NCBI RefSeq assembly: GCF_003851545.1
Contig: NZ_BHVX01000002.1
Coordinates: 310,001-374,000 of the forward strand
Direction: 5' to 3'
DNA length: 64,000 nucleotides
DNA from: Ralstonia sp. SET104
GTDB lineage: Bacteria > Pseudomonadota > Gammaproteobacteria > Burkholderiales > Burkholderiaceae
Shown: positions 18,110 through 27,797 of the stretch, piece by piece
How the letters are laid out: each line of letters opens with the position of its first letter
Numbering within the stretch: position 1 is the stretch's first letter
The notes under the pieces: model-generated
Seen by the model: only the letters and a program-made list of their open reading frames with translations
Told to the model about the DNA's origin: nothing
Databases searched by the model: none
Translations under genes and position numbers: made by a program

Positions 18110-19567
18110 ATGACGACATTCACGCCCACCCTGGAGGCCCTGCGCGCGCGTTACGGCGAGCGCTTCAAGTGGCTTGTGCTATTCACGCTGATGGTGGGCG
18201 CGGTGTCGTCCGTCATCTCAGCCACCATCGTCAATGTGGCGATTCCCGATCTGAGCCGGCACTTCGTGCTTGGGCAGGAGCGGGCGCAATGGGTGTCGGC
18301 CAGCTTTATGGTGGCGATGACCTTGTCGATGCTACTCACGCCGTGGCTGCTGCTGCGTTTCGGGCTGCGGCGCACATTCATCGGCGCGTTGCTGCTGCTG
18401 GGCTTGGGCGGCTTCGCGGGCGGCTTGTCGCCCAATTACGGCGTGATGATCGCCATGCGGGTTGTGGAGGGCATTGCCGCCGGCATCATGCAGCCGCTAC
18501 CCAATATTCTGATCTTGCGCGTGTTTCCCGAGCGCGAGCAGGGCAAGGCGTTCGGTTTGTTCGGCTTTGGCGTTGTGCTGGCACCCGCCGTGGGGCCGAG
18601 CGTGGGCGGTTTCCTGGTGGAGCTGTTCGGCTGGCGCTCGATCTTTTTCGTGGTGATGCCATTCACGCTGATCGGCTGGGCGATGGCGCGGCGCTTCATG
18701 GCGATCAACTCGTCGATGGCGGGTGAGCCCAAGCCCCTTGATTGGCGCGGCCTGCTGCTGATCGGCGGTGCCACGGTCACGCTGCTCAACGGGCTGGTTG
18801 CGCTGCACAGTGACGCCACGCACGGCATTGTGCTGATGTTGGTATCGGGCATATGTGTGGCGGGGTTTGTCTTCTGGCAGCGACGGGTGGAGTCGCCCTT
18901 GTTGAACCTGCGGTTGTTCAGCTACCGGCAGTTTGCGATGGGTGCGGTGGTGGCGTTCATCTACGGCGCGGGGCTGTATGGCTCGACGTATCTGGTGCCG
19001 GTGTATATGCAGGTGGCACTGGAATACGCACCGTCGCGCGCGGGGCTGGTGTTGCTGCCGGCCGGGCTGGTGCTGGCCGTGACGATCATGCTGGCCGGAC
19101 GGCTGACCAACCGTATCGAGCCTTTCCGGCTGGTGTCGTTCGGGCTGGTGGCACTGGCGATGTCGTTCTTCCTGATGGCGACGAACACGCGCGCCACCAG
19201 TTACCTGCTGTTGATTGCCATTGCCATCGTCGGACGAGTTGGCCTTGGTTTCGTGCTGCCATCGCTCAGTCTGGGCGCCATGCGCGGCGTTGATTTCACG
19301 TTGATCCCGCAAGGTTCGAGCGCGGTCAATTTCCTGCGTCAGTTGGGCGGCGCGATCGGGGTGTCCGCCACGGGCATTTTCCTGCAATGGCGGCTCGCCA
19401 CGCGCGGCATCGAGGCGGTGCACGGTGCGGCGGTCGACCCGGAGGCGCGCATCCTCGCATTCGACGAGACCTTTATCTTTCTTGGCACGCTGTGCGCACT
19501 GGCGGTGCTGGCTGCCTGGCGCATGCGCCGGCAAGACGTGCCGTCGGCCATTCCTGCCGCGCAATAA
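18110..19567 (+). CDS. MFS transporter, DHA2 (EmrB/QacA) family
   Basis: A 485-residue inner-membrane exporter of the 14-helix DHA2 type. Motif A-like and motif C-like regions are visible (FGFGVVLAPAVGPSVGG near residue 150 is the antiporter motif C), and hydrophobic segments cover most of the protein. EmrB-like proteins expel hydrophobic drugs or metabolites with proton exchange, usually with an EmrA adaptor and an outer-membrane channel; no such genes are adjacent here. The ATG at 18110 gives a normal N-terminus. The frame is open 66 bases further upstream. Confidence 0.88.
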   Translation: MTTFTPTLEALRARYGERFKWLVLFTLMVGAVSSVISATIVNVAIPDLSRHFVLGQERAQWVSASFMVAMTLSMLLTPWLLLRFGLRRTFIGALLLLGLGGFAGGLSPNYGVMIAMRVVEGIAAGIMQPLPNILILRVFPEREQGKAFGLFGFGVVLAPAVGPSVGGFLVELFGWRSIFFVVMPFTLIGWAMARRFMAINSSMAGEPKPLDWRGLLLIGGATVTLLNGLVALHSDATHGIVLMLVSGICVAGFVFWQRRVESPLLNLRLFSYRQFAMGAVVAFIYGAGLYGSTYLVPVYMQVALEYAPSRAGLVLLPAGLVLAVTIMLAGRLTNRIEPFRLVSFGLVALAMSFFLMATNTRATSYLLLIAIAIVGRVGLGFVLPSLSLGAMRGVDFTLIPQGSSAVNFLRQLGGAIGVSATGIFLQWRLATRGIEAVHGAAVDPEARILAFDETFIFLGTLCALAVLAAWRMRRQDVPSAIPAAQ

Positions 19568-19595
19568 AAAACCGGGCGCGGGGCCCGGTTCTTTG
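19566..19595. terminator. Terminator between the MFS and ACBP genes
   Basis: AACCGGGC (19570-19577) pairs with GCCCGGTT (19583-19590). The minus-strand reading is followed by TTTTTTATT, a strong terminator for the ACBP gene; the plus-strand reading has a weaker CTTTG tail and may also serve the MFS gene. Confidence 0.82.
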
Positions 19596-19610
19596 TCTGG
19601 CGGTTGACGA

Positions 19611-19880
19611 TCAGGTCGTCGCGCCGCTCTTCAGTTCTTCGACGAGGTCGATGTACTTCTGCTTGGCCTCGTCCTGCGAGGTGCCTTTCAGGCCTTCCCA
19701 CGCTTCAAACTTGTAGCGGCCAACAATATCGGTAAAGCCCGGCTTGTCGCCGTGTGCGTCGCCTTCGGCGCCTTGCTTGAAGAGGGCGTACAGACGCAGC
19801 AGCGTCATGTTGGCGGGACGCTCAGAGAGGCCCTTGACGTCGATTTGGGCTTGGTCGAAACGGGCTTGCAGGTCGCTCAT
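19611..19880 (-). CDS. Acyl-CoA-binding protein
   Basis: An 89-residue four-helix acyl-CoA-binding protein. Recognisable parts are FDQAQIDVKGLSERPANMT, the LYALFKQGAEGD helix and KFEAWEGLKGTSQDEAKQK, which hold the tyrosine/lysine residues that bind the CoA moiety in eukaryotic ACBPs. It would buffer cytosolic long-chain acyl-CoA esters. Such proteins are best known from eukaryotes and occur only in some bacteria, including Burkholderiales. It stands alone with its own terminator. Confidence 0.92.
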   Translation of the reverse strand: MSDLQARFDQAQIDVKGLSERPANMTLLRLYALFKQGAEGDAHGDKPGFTDIVGRYKFEAWEGLKGTSQDEAKQKYIDLVEELKSGATT

Positions 19881-20042
19881 GATGGTTCCCGGCTAAAAAC
19901 AATGGTTTGGCGATGATAGCGCCGGGGTTGTGCCGCAGGGTCGTTTGAATTCGAGGATGGCTTCGGTTTTCTGCTGGATTTTCCACATGGGCGGCCCAGG
20001 GTTTGGACATTCTGGCGGCACACCAGCCGGTACAATGCCGCC

Positions 20043-20783
20043 ATGCCCTGGATACTTGCTTTCGATACTTCCACCGAGTTCTGTTCCGTTGCCCTTGGTG
20101 ACGGCGCGCGCACGCTATTCCGCCATGAACACACGGGTCCGCGCTCCAGTAGCCGTGTGCTGCCGGCGGCTGCCGAATTGCTGGCAGAGGCTGGCATCGC
20201 TCTGGCTGATTGCGCGGCGATTGCCTTTGGCGCGGGCCCAGGCTCGTTCACTGGTTTGCGCACCGCGTGCGGCGTGGCGCAGGGTTTGGCGTTTGGTGCC
20301 GATCTGCCGGTGGTGCCAGTCAATTCCCTTGTTGCCTGTGCCGAACAGACGCGCGCAACGTTGCCGGCCGGTACGGCCGTGACCATCGCGCTCGATGCGC
20401 GCATGGATGAGTGCTACTGGGCCAGCTTCGTCCCCGCCGATGCGGCGCAGGATGCCTCCGGCTGGCATGCGCTGTCCGCCATCCAGGTGAGTGGGCCGCA
20501 CAGCGTGGCTGCGCCGTCGCAACCGTATTGGCTGGCGGGCAATGCCGCTGCAGTGTTTGGCGATCAACTGAGCATTGCCGCAGGTGCCGCCGCCGTGCTG
20601 CCCGAGGTGGCGCCGCACGCCCGCGAGATCATCGCGGTGGGTCTGCGTTTGCTGGCGGCCGGTCATACAGTGCGCCCGGAAGACGCGGCGCCGCTCTATG
20701 TACGTGACAAGGTCGCGCTCACCATTGAAGAGCGACAGGCCGTGCAGCAGGCCAAGGCCGCTGCGGCAGGTGCGCAGCCATGA
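20043..20783 (+). CDS. tsaB: tRNA threonylcarbamoyladenosine biosynthesis protein TsaB
   Basis: A 246-residue ASKHA-fold protein. The start MPWILAFDTSTEFCSVALGD and the segment FGAGPGSFTGLRTACGVAQGLAFG are diagnostic for TsaB. It has no activity alone; it scaffolds TsaD and TsaE for the t6A37 modification of ANN-decoding tRNAs. The stop overlaps the rimI ATG by four bases, a gene pairing common in proteobacteria. The ATG at 20043 gives the standard N-terminus. Confidence 0.95.
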   Translation: MPWILAFDTSTEFCSVALGDGARTLFRHEHTGPRSSSRVLPAAAELLAEAGIALADCAAIAFGAGPGSFTGLRTACGVAQGLAFGADLPVVPVNSLVACAEQTRATLPAGTAVTIALDARMDECYWASFVPADAAQDASGWHALSAIQVSGPHSVAAPSQPYWLAGNAAAVFGDQLSIAAGAAAVLPEVAPHAREIIAVGLRLLAAGHTVRPEDAAPLYVRDKVALTIEERQAVQQAKAAAAGAQP

Positions 20784-21307
20784 GCCTGATCGACAACGCG
20801 CTGGCCAGCGTCATCACGCAAACGCCGTTGCCTGCGGGCTGGCGCGCGGAGCGCATGACGGCACTCGATCTGACCGGCGTTGCGGCAATCGAGCAGACAG
20901 CGTTTCCGTTTCCATGGTCGCGCGGCAACTTCGAAGATTCACTCAAGTCCGGCCACCTCGGCATTGTCCTGCGCGATGGCCGCAACGAGGTCGCGGGTTA
21001 CCTGATCCTCATGCCGGTGGTCGATGAGATGCATTTGTTGAACGTGACCGTTGCGCCGGCGTGGCAGCGGCAGGGGTTGGGGCATTGGCTGCTGCGCCTG
21101 GCTGCGGCACTCACGTTGGTGCATGGTTTCTGCAGCCTGCTGCTGGAAGTGCGCCCGTCCAATACCGGCGCGATTGCGCTGTATCACCGTGTCGGGTTTG
21201 CCGAGATCGGCCGGCGCAAGCGCTATTACCCGGCTGAGAACAACACGCGCGAGGATGCGCTCGTCATGCGCATGGTCTGTGAGGCGAGTGGGGTGGAGGC
21301 AGCATGA
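20780..21307 (+). CDS. rimI: Ribosomal protein S18-alanine N-acetyltransferase RimI
   Basis: A 175-residue GNAT acetyltransferase. The acetyl-CoA loop reads [18 protein letters not shown], and the segment [20 protein letters not shown] with GRRKRYYP is the RimI signature. It acetylates the N-terminal alanine of ribosomal protein S18. It has ~20 extra N-terminal residues compared with the E. coli protein (148 aa). It overlaps tsaB and the UDG gene by four bases on either side, so all three are translationally coupled. Confidence 0.93.
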   Translation: MSLIDNALASVITQTPLPAGWRAERMTALDLTGVAAIEQTAFPFPWSRGNFEDSLKSGHLGIVLRDGRNEVAGYLILMPVVDEMHLLNVTVAPAWQRQGLGHWLLRLAAALTLVHGFCSLLLEVRPSNTGAIALYHRVGFAEIGRRKRYYPAENNTREDALVMRMVCEASGVEAA

Positions 21308-22113
21308 ATCGTCGATCCCGGATGCTGGAGGCGCTGGGCGTTTCCACCGAATGGACGTTGCGCGGCGCAGAACCCGTCGAGGTGCAGGCCGCTGAGGCAT
21401 CTGAGGTTGTTGTTGCCGAGTCGGTCGTGGTGCAGGCCGTTGCGGTTGCGCAGGAGCCTGCTGTGGCTCGCGGTGAAGCCCCGGCTGAGGCTGGTGCTCC
21501 GGCTGGCGCCGCCTTGCCACGCGCCCAACGTATCGCAGGCTTTGACTGGGTGCAGCTTGAAGATGCCGTCGCCAACTGCACCTCGTGCAAGCTGTGCGAG
21601 CGCCGCACGAATACCGTCTTTGGCGTGGGCGACCGGCAGGCGGAATGGATGCTGATCGGTGAAGCGCCTGGCGAGAACGAAGACAAGCAGGGTGAACCGT
21701 TCGTCGGTCAGGCCGGCAAGCTGCTCGACAGCATGTTGCGCGCCGTCGGCTTGTCGCGTCAGCCGGGTGAAGGCGGGGGCGTGTTTATCGCCAACGTGCT
21801 CAAATGTCGCCCGCCCGGCAACCGTGATCCGGAGCCGGATGAAGCCGCGATGTGCGACCCGTATCTCAAACGCCAGATTGCGTTGGTCAAACCGCGCATC
21901 ATCGTCGTGCTGGGCCGCGTTGCCGCGCAAAACCTGCTGCAGACGCAGACACCCGTGAGCAAGCTGCGTGGCAGGGTGCACGAAGTCGAAGGCGTACCGG
22001 TGGTGGTGACGTATCACCCTGCGTATCTGCTGCGCACCCTGACCGACAAGGCCCGTGCATGGGAAGACCTCTGTCTGGCGCGCAAGGTCTATGCGGAGCG
22101 CGGCGGCCAGTAG
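21304..22113 (+). CDS. Uracil-DNA glycosylase family 4 (iron-sulfur) / SPO1 DNA polymerase-like
   Basis: A 269-residue protein. The C-terminal ~190 residues form a family 4 UDG, with [10 protein letters not shown] supplying cysteines of the 4Fe-4S cluster, the uracil pocket [33 protein letters not shown] and the [10 protein letters not shown] motif with its histidine. It removes uracil from DNA. Residues ~20-75 are an Ala/Val/Glu-rich, probably disordered extension that varies in relatives. It is the last gene of the tsaB-rimI-UDG unit and converges on lplT with a 36-base gap. Confidence 0.9.
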   Translation: MNRRSRMLEALGVSTEWTLRGAEPVEVQAAEASEVVVAESVVVQAVAVAQEPAVARGEAPAEAGAPAGAALPRAQRIAGFDWVQLEDAVANCTSCKLCERRTNTVFGVGDRQAEWMLIGEAPGENEDKQGEPFVGQAGKLLDSMLRAVGLSRQPGEGGGVFIANVLKCRPPGNRDPEPDEAAMCDPYLKRQIALVKPRIIVVLGRVAAQNLLQTQTPVSKLRGRVHEVEGVPVVVTYHPAYLLRTLTDKARAWEDLCLARKVYAERGGQ

Positions 22114-22149
22114 CGCACTTGCCGCCACTGCTGCCAAGCGGGCACTGCG

Positions 22150-23466
22150 TCAGTGGTGCTTGTCTTCGCCGATGAGCGCGGCGGTGTGGAACAGCTTTTC
22201 ATTGACACGATGCCGACGCATCACCAGCGCCATCGTCACGCAGACGAAGATGCCGAACGACACGATCACCACGCTCACGGATACGTTCAGCTTGATGAGC
22301 AGCGCGTACAGGCACAGCATCAGCAGCACCGAGACGTTTTCATTGAAGTTCTGCACCGCAATCGAGTGACCTGCAGAGAGCAGCACGTGCCCGCGGTGCT
22401 GCAACAGCGCGTTCATCGGCACCACGAAGAAGCCCGACATGGCGCCCACGATCATCAGGAACAGATAGGCGATCAGCATGTACAGCGGCAGCTTCATCTC
22501 GCCGATGTGGAACGTGATTTCGGGAATCGTGTGCTTGGTGTAGAACGCCATCAGCATGACAACCACGCCCATTGCCACGCCCACCGGCAGCACGTCGAGC
22601 GAGCGGCGCAGCGGTATCTTCACGGCGGCGGCCATGGCGCCTGCAGCGACGCCCACGGCCACCACGGCCTGCAGGATGGCGCCCTGCGAGAGGTTGAGCT
22701 CCAGCGATTGCTCGGCCCACTTCAGCACGATGAACTGCAGCGTGGCGCCAGCACCCCAGAACAGCGTCGTCACTGCCAGGGATATCTGGCCCAGCTTGTC
22801 GTGCCACAAAGCGTTGAAGCAGTCGGCAAACTCCGAAATGAGGCGTACGGGGTTTTTCTCTTGCTGCGGATAGCGTGCGCCGGTATCGGGAATCCGCGTG
22901 TTGAACAGCGCGGCAATCAGGTAGATCGCCATGATCACCAGCATGGCCGCTTCGGCCGGTGTGTCGATGCGCTCCAGCCCCGGAATGTCGAACGAGAGCA
23001 GCCATGCCGACACGTGTTTGGAGATCAGCGCGCCGCCCAGTACGGTACCGAGGATGATCGAGCCGACCGTCAGGCCTTCGATCCATCCGTTGGCAGCGAC
23101 GAGTTTTTCCGGCGGAAGCAGCTCAGTCAGGATGCCGTACTTGGCTGGCGAATACGCCGCCGCTCCGAAGCCGACCACGCCATAGGCGAGCAGCGGGTGC
23201 AGGCCGGTGAGCATCACGCCACAACCGAGCAGCTTGATCGCATTGGTGATGAGCATCACCTTGCCTTTGGGCCGGGAATCAGCAAACGCGCCTACGAAGG
23301 CGGCAAGTAGAACGTAAGAGAGCACGAAGAACAGCTTGAGCAGCGGGGTCATCCACTGCGGCGCATGCATCTCTGTCAGAAGGGCGATGGCGGCAATGAG
23401 CAGCGCATTGTCGGCGAGCGACGAAAAAAACTGCGCCGCCATGATGGTGTAAAAGCCCTTCTTCAT
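22150..23466 (-). CDS. lplT: Lysophospholipid transporter LplT (MFS)
   Basis: A 438-residue MFS protein opening MKKGFYTIMAAQFFSSLADN, as in LplT of E. coli. LplT flips lysophosphatidylethanolamine inward for re-acylation by Aas. Twelve hydrophobic segments are visible, and the LLPPEKLVAANGWIEGLTVG region matches the family. In many proteobacteria lplT is next to aas; here aas is not adjacent. I start at the ATG at 23466; the frame stays open to 23601, but that part is hydrophilic and unlike the family. Confidence 0.9.
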   Translation of the reverse strand: MKKGFYTIMAAQFFSSLADNALLIAAIALLTEMHAPQWMTPLLKLFFVLSYVLLAAFVGAFADSRPKGKVMLITNAIKLLGCGVMLTGLHPLLAYGVVGFGAAAYSPAKYGILTELLPPEKLVAANGWIEGLTVGSIILGTVLGGALISKHVSAWLLSFDIPGLERIDTPAEAAMLVIMAIYLIAALFNTRIPDTGARYPQQEKNPVRLISEFADCFNALWHDKLGQISLAVTTLFWGAGATLQFIVLKWAEQSLELNLSQGAILQAVVAVGVAAGAMAAAVKIPLRRSLDVLPVGVAMGVVVMLMAFYTKHTIPEITFHIGEMKLPLYMLIAYLFLMIVGAMSGFFVVPMNALLQHRGHVLLSAGHSIAVQNFNENVSVLLMLCLYALLIKLNVSVSVVIVSFGIFVCVTMALVMRRHRVNEKLFHTAALIGEDKHH

Positions 23467-24112
23467 ACCTTCGAATTCGTCCCCGTAGACCGCGGTGCCA
23501 TGTTCGTCTTCACGACCTGCCGGCTGCGTGCCGGCACTCGGAAGCGTCCCCCGGGGGTTGCCGGCCAAGCGGTGCGTCGGCTGTTTGGCCACGCAGCGCA
23601 CAGGTGCGCGGCTGCGGCTGCGATGCCTGTACCCGCGCGGGCTCCCCTGGTTGTGGTTCCCTTGGATGGGCCCCGTTCAGTGCTGCAAAACATGCATCGC
23701 CGGGCAACCGCGGGAATCTTCACTGACAGGCGTTCGGGCCATGCGTTCCGCCCGCAGCGTGTTTTGGTCTCGCCTGTTTGCATGATCAAATCGGATGTGA
23801 CGCCATCGCGCAAAAAGAAGTGGCTGGTGCCCAACTTTCCCCATGCTGGCAGCGCATCACAACTGTTTTCCCATGCCTAAATTGAACGGCTTTATATCAT
23901 GAAACTTGTGCGCTTCCGGTGACGGCGGCGCACTTTCTTTTTTGGCACGCTGATGACACGCGCGAACCAGTTGGCGTCCTGTGGTCAAATAGAACGCTAA
24001 CTGCGTGAGGCCGGGCGCACCGGCCCCGTACTGTGTATTTGCTTGTTGCATTGCAGCACCGACGCCGCGCCACGAGCGCGCCATCGCATCCACGTTTTGC
24101 AGGTTTGCCGTC
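23467..24112. other. Divergent intergenic region lplT / alr
   Basis: About 646 bases with no convincing gene. Open frames on both strands are short or are extensions of the flanking genes. The part near lplT is GC-rich and includes a small dyad, GCCGGC-TGCGT-GCCGGC, near 23520. The part near 23880-24000 is more AT-rich (TTTATATCATGAAAC, GGTCAAATAGAAC) and probably holds the alr promoter, but no clean -35/-10 pair was found. Confidence 0.5.
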
Positions 24113-25237
24113 ATGCCAAGACCCATCCAGGCCGTCATCCACGGCCCAGCACTTGCCAATAATCTCCAGGTTGCCCGTCGCCACGCGCCCAACTCGCGCG
24201 TGTGGGCCGTCGTCAAAGCCAACGCCTACGGCCACGGTATCGAACGCGTGTATGAAGGCCTGCGCCAGACCGACGGTTTCGGTCTGCTGGATCTGGACGA
24301 GGCCGTCCGCCTGCGTCAACTCGGCTGGCAGGGGCCCGTCCTCTTGCTCGAAGGTTTTTTCAAGCCGGAAGATCTCGCGATTGTCGAGCAGTACCGCCTG
24401 ACCACCACCGTGCATAGCGAAGAGCAACTACGCATGCTGGAACTGGCCCGCCTGAAAGGGCCCATCAGCGTGCAGCTCAAAATCAACACAGGTATGAGCC
24501 GCCTGGGCTTCGCGCCCGCTGCCTACCGCGCCGCGTGGGAGCGCGCCCGAGCCATTTCGGGCATCGGCACCATCGTCCACATGACGCACTTCTCCGATGC
24601 CGACGGCCCGCGCGGCATCGACCATCAACTCGCCGCGTTTGAACAGGCTACGCAGGGGCTGCCAGGCGAGGCGTCGCTTTCCAACTCTGCGGCCACGCTG
24701 TGGCATCCGAGCGCGCATCGCGACTGGGTGCGCCCGGGCGTGATCATGTACGGCGCGTCGCCGACAGGTGTGGCAGCCGACATTGAAGGTATTGGCCTGA
24801 TGCCCGCCATGTCGCTCAAGAGCGAGCTGATCGCTATCCAGGACCTGCAGCCGGGCGCGACCATCGGCTACGGCTCGCGCTTTACCGTGGAGCAGCCGAT
24901 GCGCATCGGCATCGTGGCGTGCGGCTATGCCGATGGCTACCCGCGTCACGCGCCGGGCTGGGATGGCAACCACACGCCGGTGCTGGTCGATGGCGTGCGC
25001 ACGCATATCGTGGGCCGTGTGTCGATGGACATGATCACCGTGGACCTGGCCGGCGTGCCTGAAGCCCGTGTCGGCACGCCCGTCACGCTGTGGGGCGAAG
25101 GCTTGCCGATCGACGATGTTGCGCAGGCTGCCGGCACAGTCGGCTATGAACTGATGTGCGCACTGGCGCCGCGCGTGCCGGTGTCGGTTGAGCCCGTCAG
25201 CACTGCAGACGCGAACGAGCTGGGCAAGGCCGCCTGA
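24113..25237 (+). CDS. alr: Alanine racemase
   Basis: A 374-residue fold type III PLP enzyme that makes D-alanine for peptidoglycan. The PLP lysine is in [10 protein letters not shown] (about residue 34). The second catalytic region shows [20 protein letters not shown] with GYADGYPR, and the C-terminal part [12 protein letters not shown] is conserved. The ATG at 24113 gives [14 protein letters not shown], a normal N-terminus; the open frame extends to 24005 but looks non-coding. radA follows 68 bases downstream, on the same strand. Confidence 0.96.
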   Translation: MPRPIQAVIHGPALANNLQVARRHAPNSRVWAVVKANAYGHGIERVYEGLRQTDGFGLLDLDEAVRLRQLGWQGPVLLLEGFFKPEDLAIVEQYRLTTTVHSEEQLRMLELARLKGPISVQLKINTGMSRLGFAPAAYRAAWERARAISGIGTIVHMTHFSDADGPRGIDHQLAAFEQATQGLPGEASLSNSAATLWHPSAHRDWVRPGVIMYGASPTGVAADIEGIGLMPAMSLKSELIAIQDLQPGATIGYGSRFTVEQPMRIGIVACGYADGYPRHAPGWDGNHTPVLVDGVRTHIVGRVSMDMITVDLAGVPEARVGTPVTLWGEGLPIDDVAQAAGTVGYELMCALAPRVPVSVEPVSTADANELGKAA

Positions 25238-25305
25238 GCGCGGCACCGCAAATACAAAGATCAAGCGGCTGCCGTTTATGCGCGGCGCCGTAAGAAGGGG
25301 GTTGT

Positions 25306-26676
25306 TTGGCCAAGAGCAAGACGGTCTATACGTGCACCGAGTGCGGCGGCACGGCGCCGAAATGGGCGGGGCAGTGCCCGAATTGCCAGCAGTGGAACAC
25401 GCTGGTAGAGACAGTCGCGCAGCCGACGTCCGGCGCGGGCGCACGCTTCCAGTCGCTGGCCTCGAGCGCCACGGTGCGCAAGCTGTCGGACATCGACGCG
25501 GTGGACGTGCCGCGCTTCTCCAGCGGCATCGACGAATTTGACCGCGTACTGGGCGGCGGCCTTGTGAGCGGCGGCGTGGTGCTGATCGGCGGCGATCCGG
25601 GGATCGGCAAATCGACGCTGTTGCTGCAGGCGCTGTCCAACCTCTCGACTGATCGGCGGGTGTTGTATGTGAGCGGCGAGGAATCCGGCTCACAGATCGC
25701 ACTGCGCGCGCGGCGCCTGGGCGTCGAGAGCCCGAATCTGGCGCTGCTGGCGGAGATTCAGCTTGAGCGCATTCAGGCGACCATCGAGGTGGAGAAGCCT
25801 GAAGTCGTCGTCATTGATTCGATCCAGACACTGTATTCGGAGGCGTTGACTTCCGCGCCCGGCTCCGTGGCCCAGGTGCGCGAATGCGCGGCGCAGCTCA
25901 CGCGCATCGCCAAGCGGCTGGATGTGACGACCATCCTGGTCGGCCACGTGACCAAGGAAGGCGCGCTGGCGGGCCCGCGTGTGCTGGAGCACATCGTTGA
26001 TACCGTGCTGTATTTCGAGGGCGATACGCATTCCGCCTACCGGCTGGTGCGCGCATTCAAGAACCGCTTTGGCGCAGTCAACGAGCTGGGCGTGTTTGCG
26101 ATGACGGAACGCGGGCTGCGGGGCGTGGCCAATCCGTCGGCGCTGTTCCTGTCGCAGCATGAGCAGGTGGTGCCGGGCTCGTGCGTATTGGTCACGCAGG
26201 AAGGTACGCGGCCGCTGCTGGTGGAGATTCAAGCACTGGTGGATACGGCCAACGTGCCGAACCCGCGCCGCCTGGCGGTGGGCCTGGAGCAGAACCGGCT
26301 GGCGATGTTGCTGGCGGTGCTGCACCGTCACGCGGGCATTGCGTGCTTCGATCAGGACGTGTTCCTCAATGCCGTGGGCGGGGTGAAGATCACCGAGCCT
26401 GCGGCGGACTTGGCGGTGTTACTGGCGATTCATTCGTCGATGCGCAACAAGGCACTGCCGCGTGGGCTGGTCGTTTTTGGCGAGATCGGTCTGGCCGGAG
26501 AAATCCGCCCGACACCGCGCGGCCAGGAGCGTTTGAAGGAGGCCGCCAAGCTGGGTTTTTCGATTGCCGTGATCCCGAAATCCAACGCGCCCAAGCAGGC
26601 GATCGACGGGCTGGAGGTGATTGCCGTCGAACGCATTGAGCAGGCGATCGACCGGGTGCGAGCGCTGGAGGCCTGA
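25306..26676 (+). CDS. radA: DNA repair protein RadA (Sms)
   Basis: A 456-residue RadA. It has an N-terminal C4 zinc finger (CTECGG, CPNC), the Walker A motif GGDPGIGKST near residue 93, the RadA-specific KNRFG motif (about 250) and a C-terminal Lon-protease-like domain. It drives branch migration and processing of recombination intermediates. The start is TTG at 25306, supported by AAGAAGGGG 8-16 bases upstream and by the standard MAKSKTVYTC opening. It is probably co-transcribed with alr. Confidence 0.96.
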   Translation: MAKSKTVYTCTECGGTAPKWAGQCPNCQQWNTLVETVAQPTSGAGARFQSLASSATVRKLSDIDAVDVPRFSSGIDEFDRVLGGGLVSGGVVLIGGDPGIGKSTLLLQALSNLSTDRRVLYVSGEESGSQIALRARRLGVESPNLALLAEIQLERIQATIEVEKPEVVVIDSIQTLYSEALTSAPGSVAQVRECAAQLTRIAKRLDVTTILVGHVTKEGALAGPRVLEHIVDTVLYFEGDTHSAYRLVRAFKNRFGAVNELGVFAMTERGLRGVANPSALFLSQHEQVVPGSCVLVTQEGTRPLLVEIQALVDTANVPNPRRLAVGLEQNRLAMLLAVLHRHAGIACFDQDVFLNAVGGVKITEPAADLAVLLAIHSSMRNKALPRGLVVFGEIGLAGEIRPTPRGQERLKEAAKLGFSIAVIPKSNAPKQAIDGLEVIAVERIEQAIDRVRALEA

Positions 26677-26785
26677 TCGTTCAAAATTTCGCAACGGGTT
26701 CGCTGCGCCATCCCAAAACGCGCGTGCCGTTGCGGTGCGATAATCCGCCAACTTTTCTTCACGACTCCTCTGACCTGACGCCGCC

Positions 26786-27265
26786 ATGCAAGCCAACTCG
26801 CGCGCCTTTTTCCTGCTGATTGCCGTGATCTCCTTCGGGGTGGTCGGGTATGCGCTGTACCTCCAGCACGTGGAGGGGCTGCAGCCGTGCCCGCTGTGTA
26901 TCTTGCAGCGGTTCGCTTTCCTCGGGGTGGGGGTGTTCTCGTTGCTGGCGGCGCTGTCGTCGGCTACGCGGTTGCTCTGGCACGGGCTGGGGATGCTGTC
27001 GGGTCTGGCCGGCCTGTGCGTGGCGGGGTACCACGTGTCGTTGTTGCTGAACCCCAAGGCGACGTGCGGCATCGACCCGATTGAAAACTGGGTCAATGCG
27101 CTCCCTACCGCCAAATGGTTGCCGCAGGTGTTCGAGGCGGATGGGTTGTGCGTCGGGCCGATGCCGCCGGTGCTGGGCCTGTCGGTGCCGGTGTGGTCGC
27201 TGATCTGGCTGGTGATTTTGTCGCTGACGCTGGTGGTGGGGATGATCCGCCGCGAGCGCCGTTAA
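26786..27265 (+). CDS. dsbB: Disulfide bond formation protein DsbB
   Basis: A 159-residue inner-membrane quinone reductase that re-oxidises DsbA. Four membrane segments are visible. The first periplasmic loop has the CxxC of LQPCPLCILQR, and the second carries the other pair (ATCGIDP and DGLCVG). The length fits the betaproteobacterial DsbB group. It is followed 16 bases later by a DUF523 gene. Confidence 0.95.
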   Translation: MQANSRAFFLLIAVISFGVVGYALYLQHVEGLQPCPLCILQRFAFLGVGVFSLLAALSSATRLLWHGLGMLSGLAGLCVAGYHVSLLLNPKATCGIDPIENWVNALPTAKWLPQVFEADGLCVGPMPPVLGLSVPVWSLIWLVILSLTLVVGMIRRERR

Positions 27266-27281
27266 GCTGGGGCCGCCGACC

Positions 27282-27797
27282 ATGCAACGCGTGCTGGTGA
27301 GTGCCTGCCTGCTGGGCCAGCCGGTGCGCTATGACGGCGGCACGGTCATCACCGAAGGCGGCATCCTGGCGCGCTGGCAGATGGAAGGGCGCATCGTGCC
27401 CGTGTGTCCCGAAATGGCCGGTGGTTTGCCGGTGCCGCGTCTGCCGGCGGAGATTCATGGCGACGGCGGTGGTGCGGCGGTGCTGCGCGGCGCAGCCCGT
27501 GTGGTCGAGCATCACGGCCATGACGTGACCGATGCATTTGTACGGGGCGCGCAACGCGCCCTGGAGGCGGCGCAGGAAGCTGGCGTACAAGTCGCCGTGC
27601 TTACCGAGCGCAGCCCGTCCTGCGGTTCTGCATTTCTCTATGACGGAACATTTTCCAGTCAACTGCAGCCCGGCGAAGGCGTGACTGCGGCGCTGCTGCG
27701 CCAGCACGGCATTCGCGTATTCAGCCAACACCAGTTGGAAGAGGCGGGGCGTCTGCTCGACGAACTGGACCGCGCCGGCTCAGTCCGCAAACCGTAG
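27282..27797 (+). CDS. DUF523 family protein
   Basis: A 171-residue DUF523 protein. The opening VLVSACLLGQPVRYDGG, the middle VCPEMAGGLPVPR and LTERSPSCGS are the conserved cysteine-bearing segments of the family. The function is unknown; conserved cysteines suggest metal or iron-sulfur binding. Its 3' end overlaps the 3' end of the convergent CoA-transferase gene by 18 bases. Confidence 0.85.
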   Translation: MQRVLVSACLLGQPVRYDGGTVITEGGILARWQMEGRIVPVCPEMAGGLPVPRLPAEIHGDGGGAAVLRGAARVVEHHGHDVTDAFVRGAQRALEAAQEAGVQVAVLTERSPSCGSAFLYDGTFSSQLQPGEGVTAALLRQHGIRVFSQHQLEEAGRLLDELDRAGSVRKP

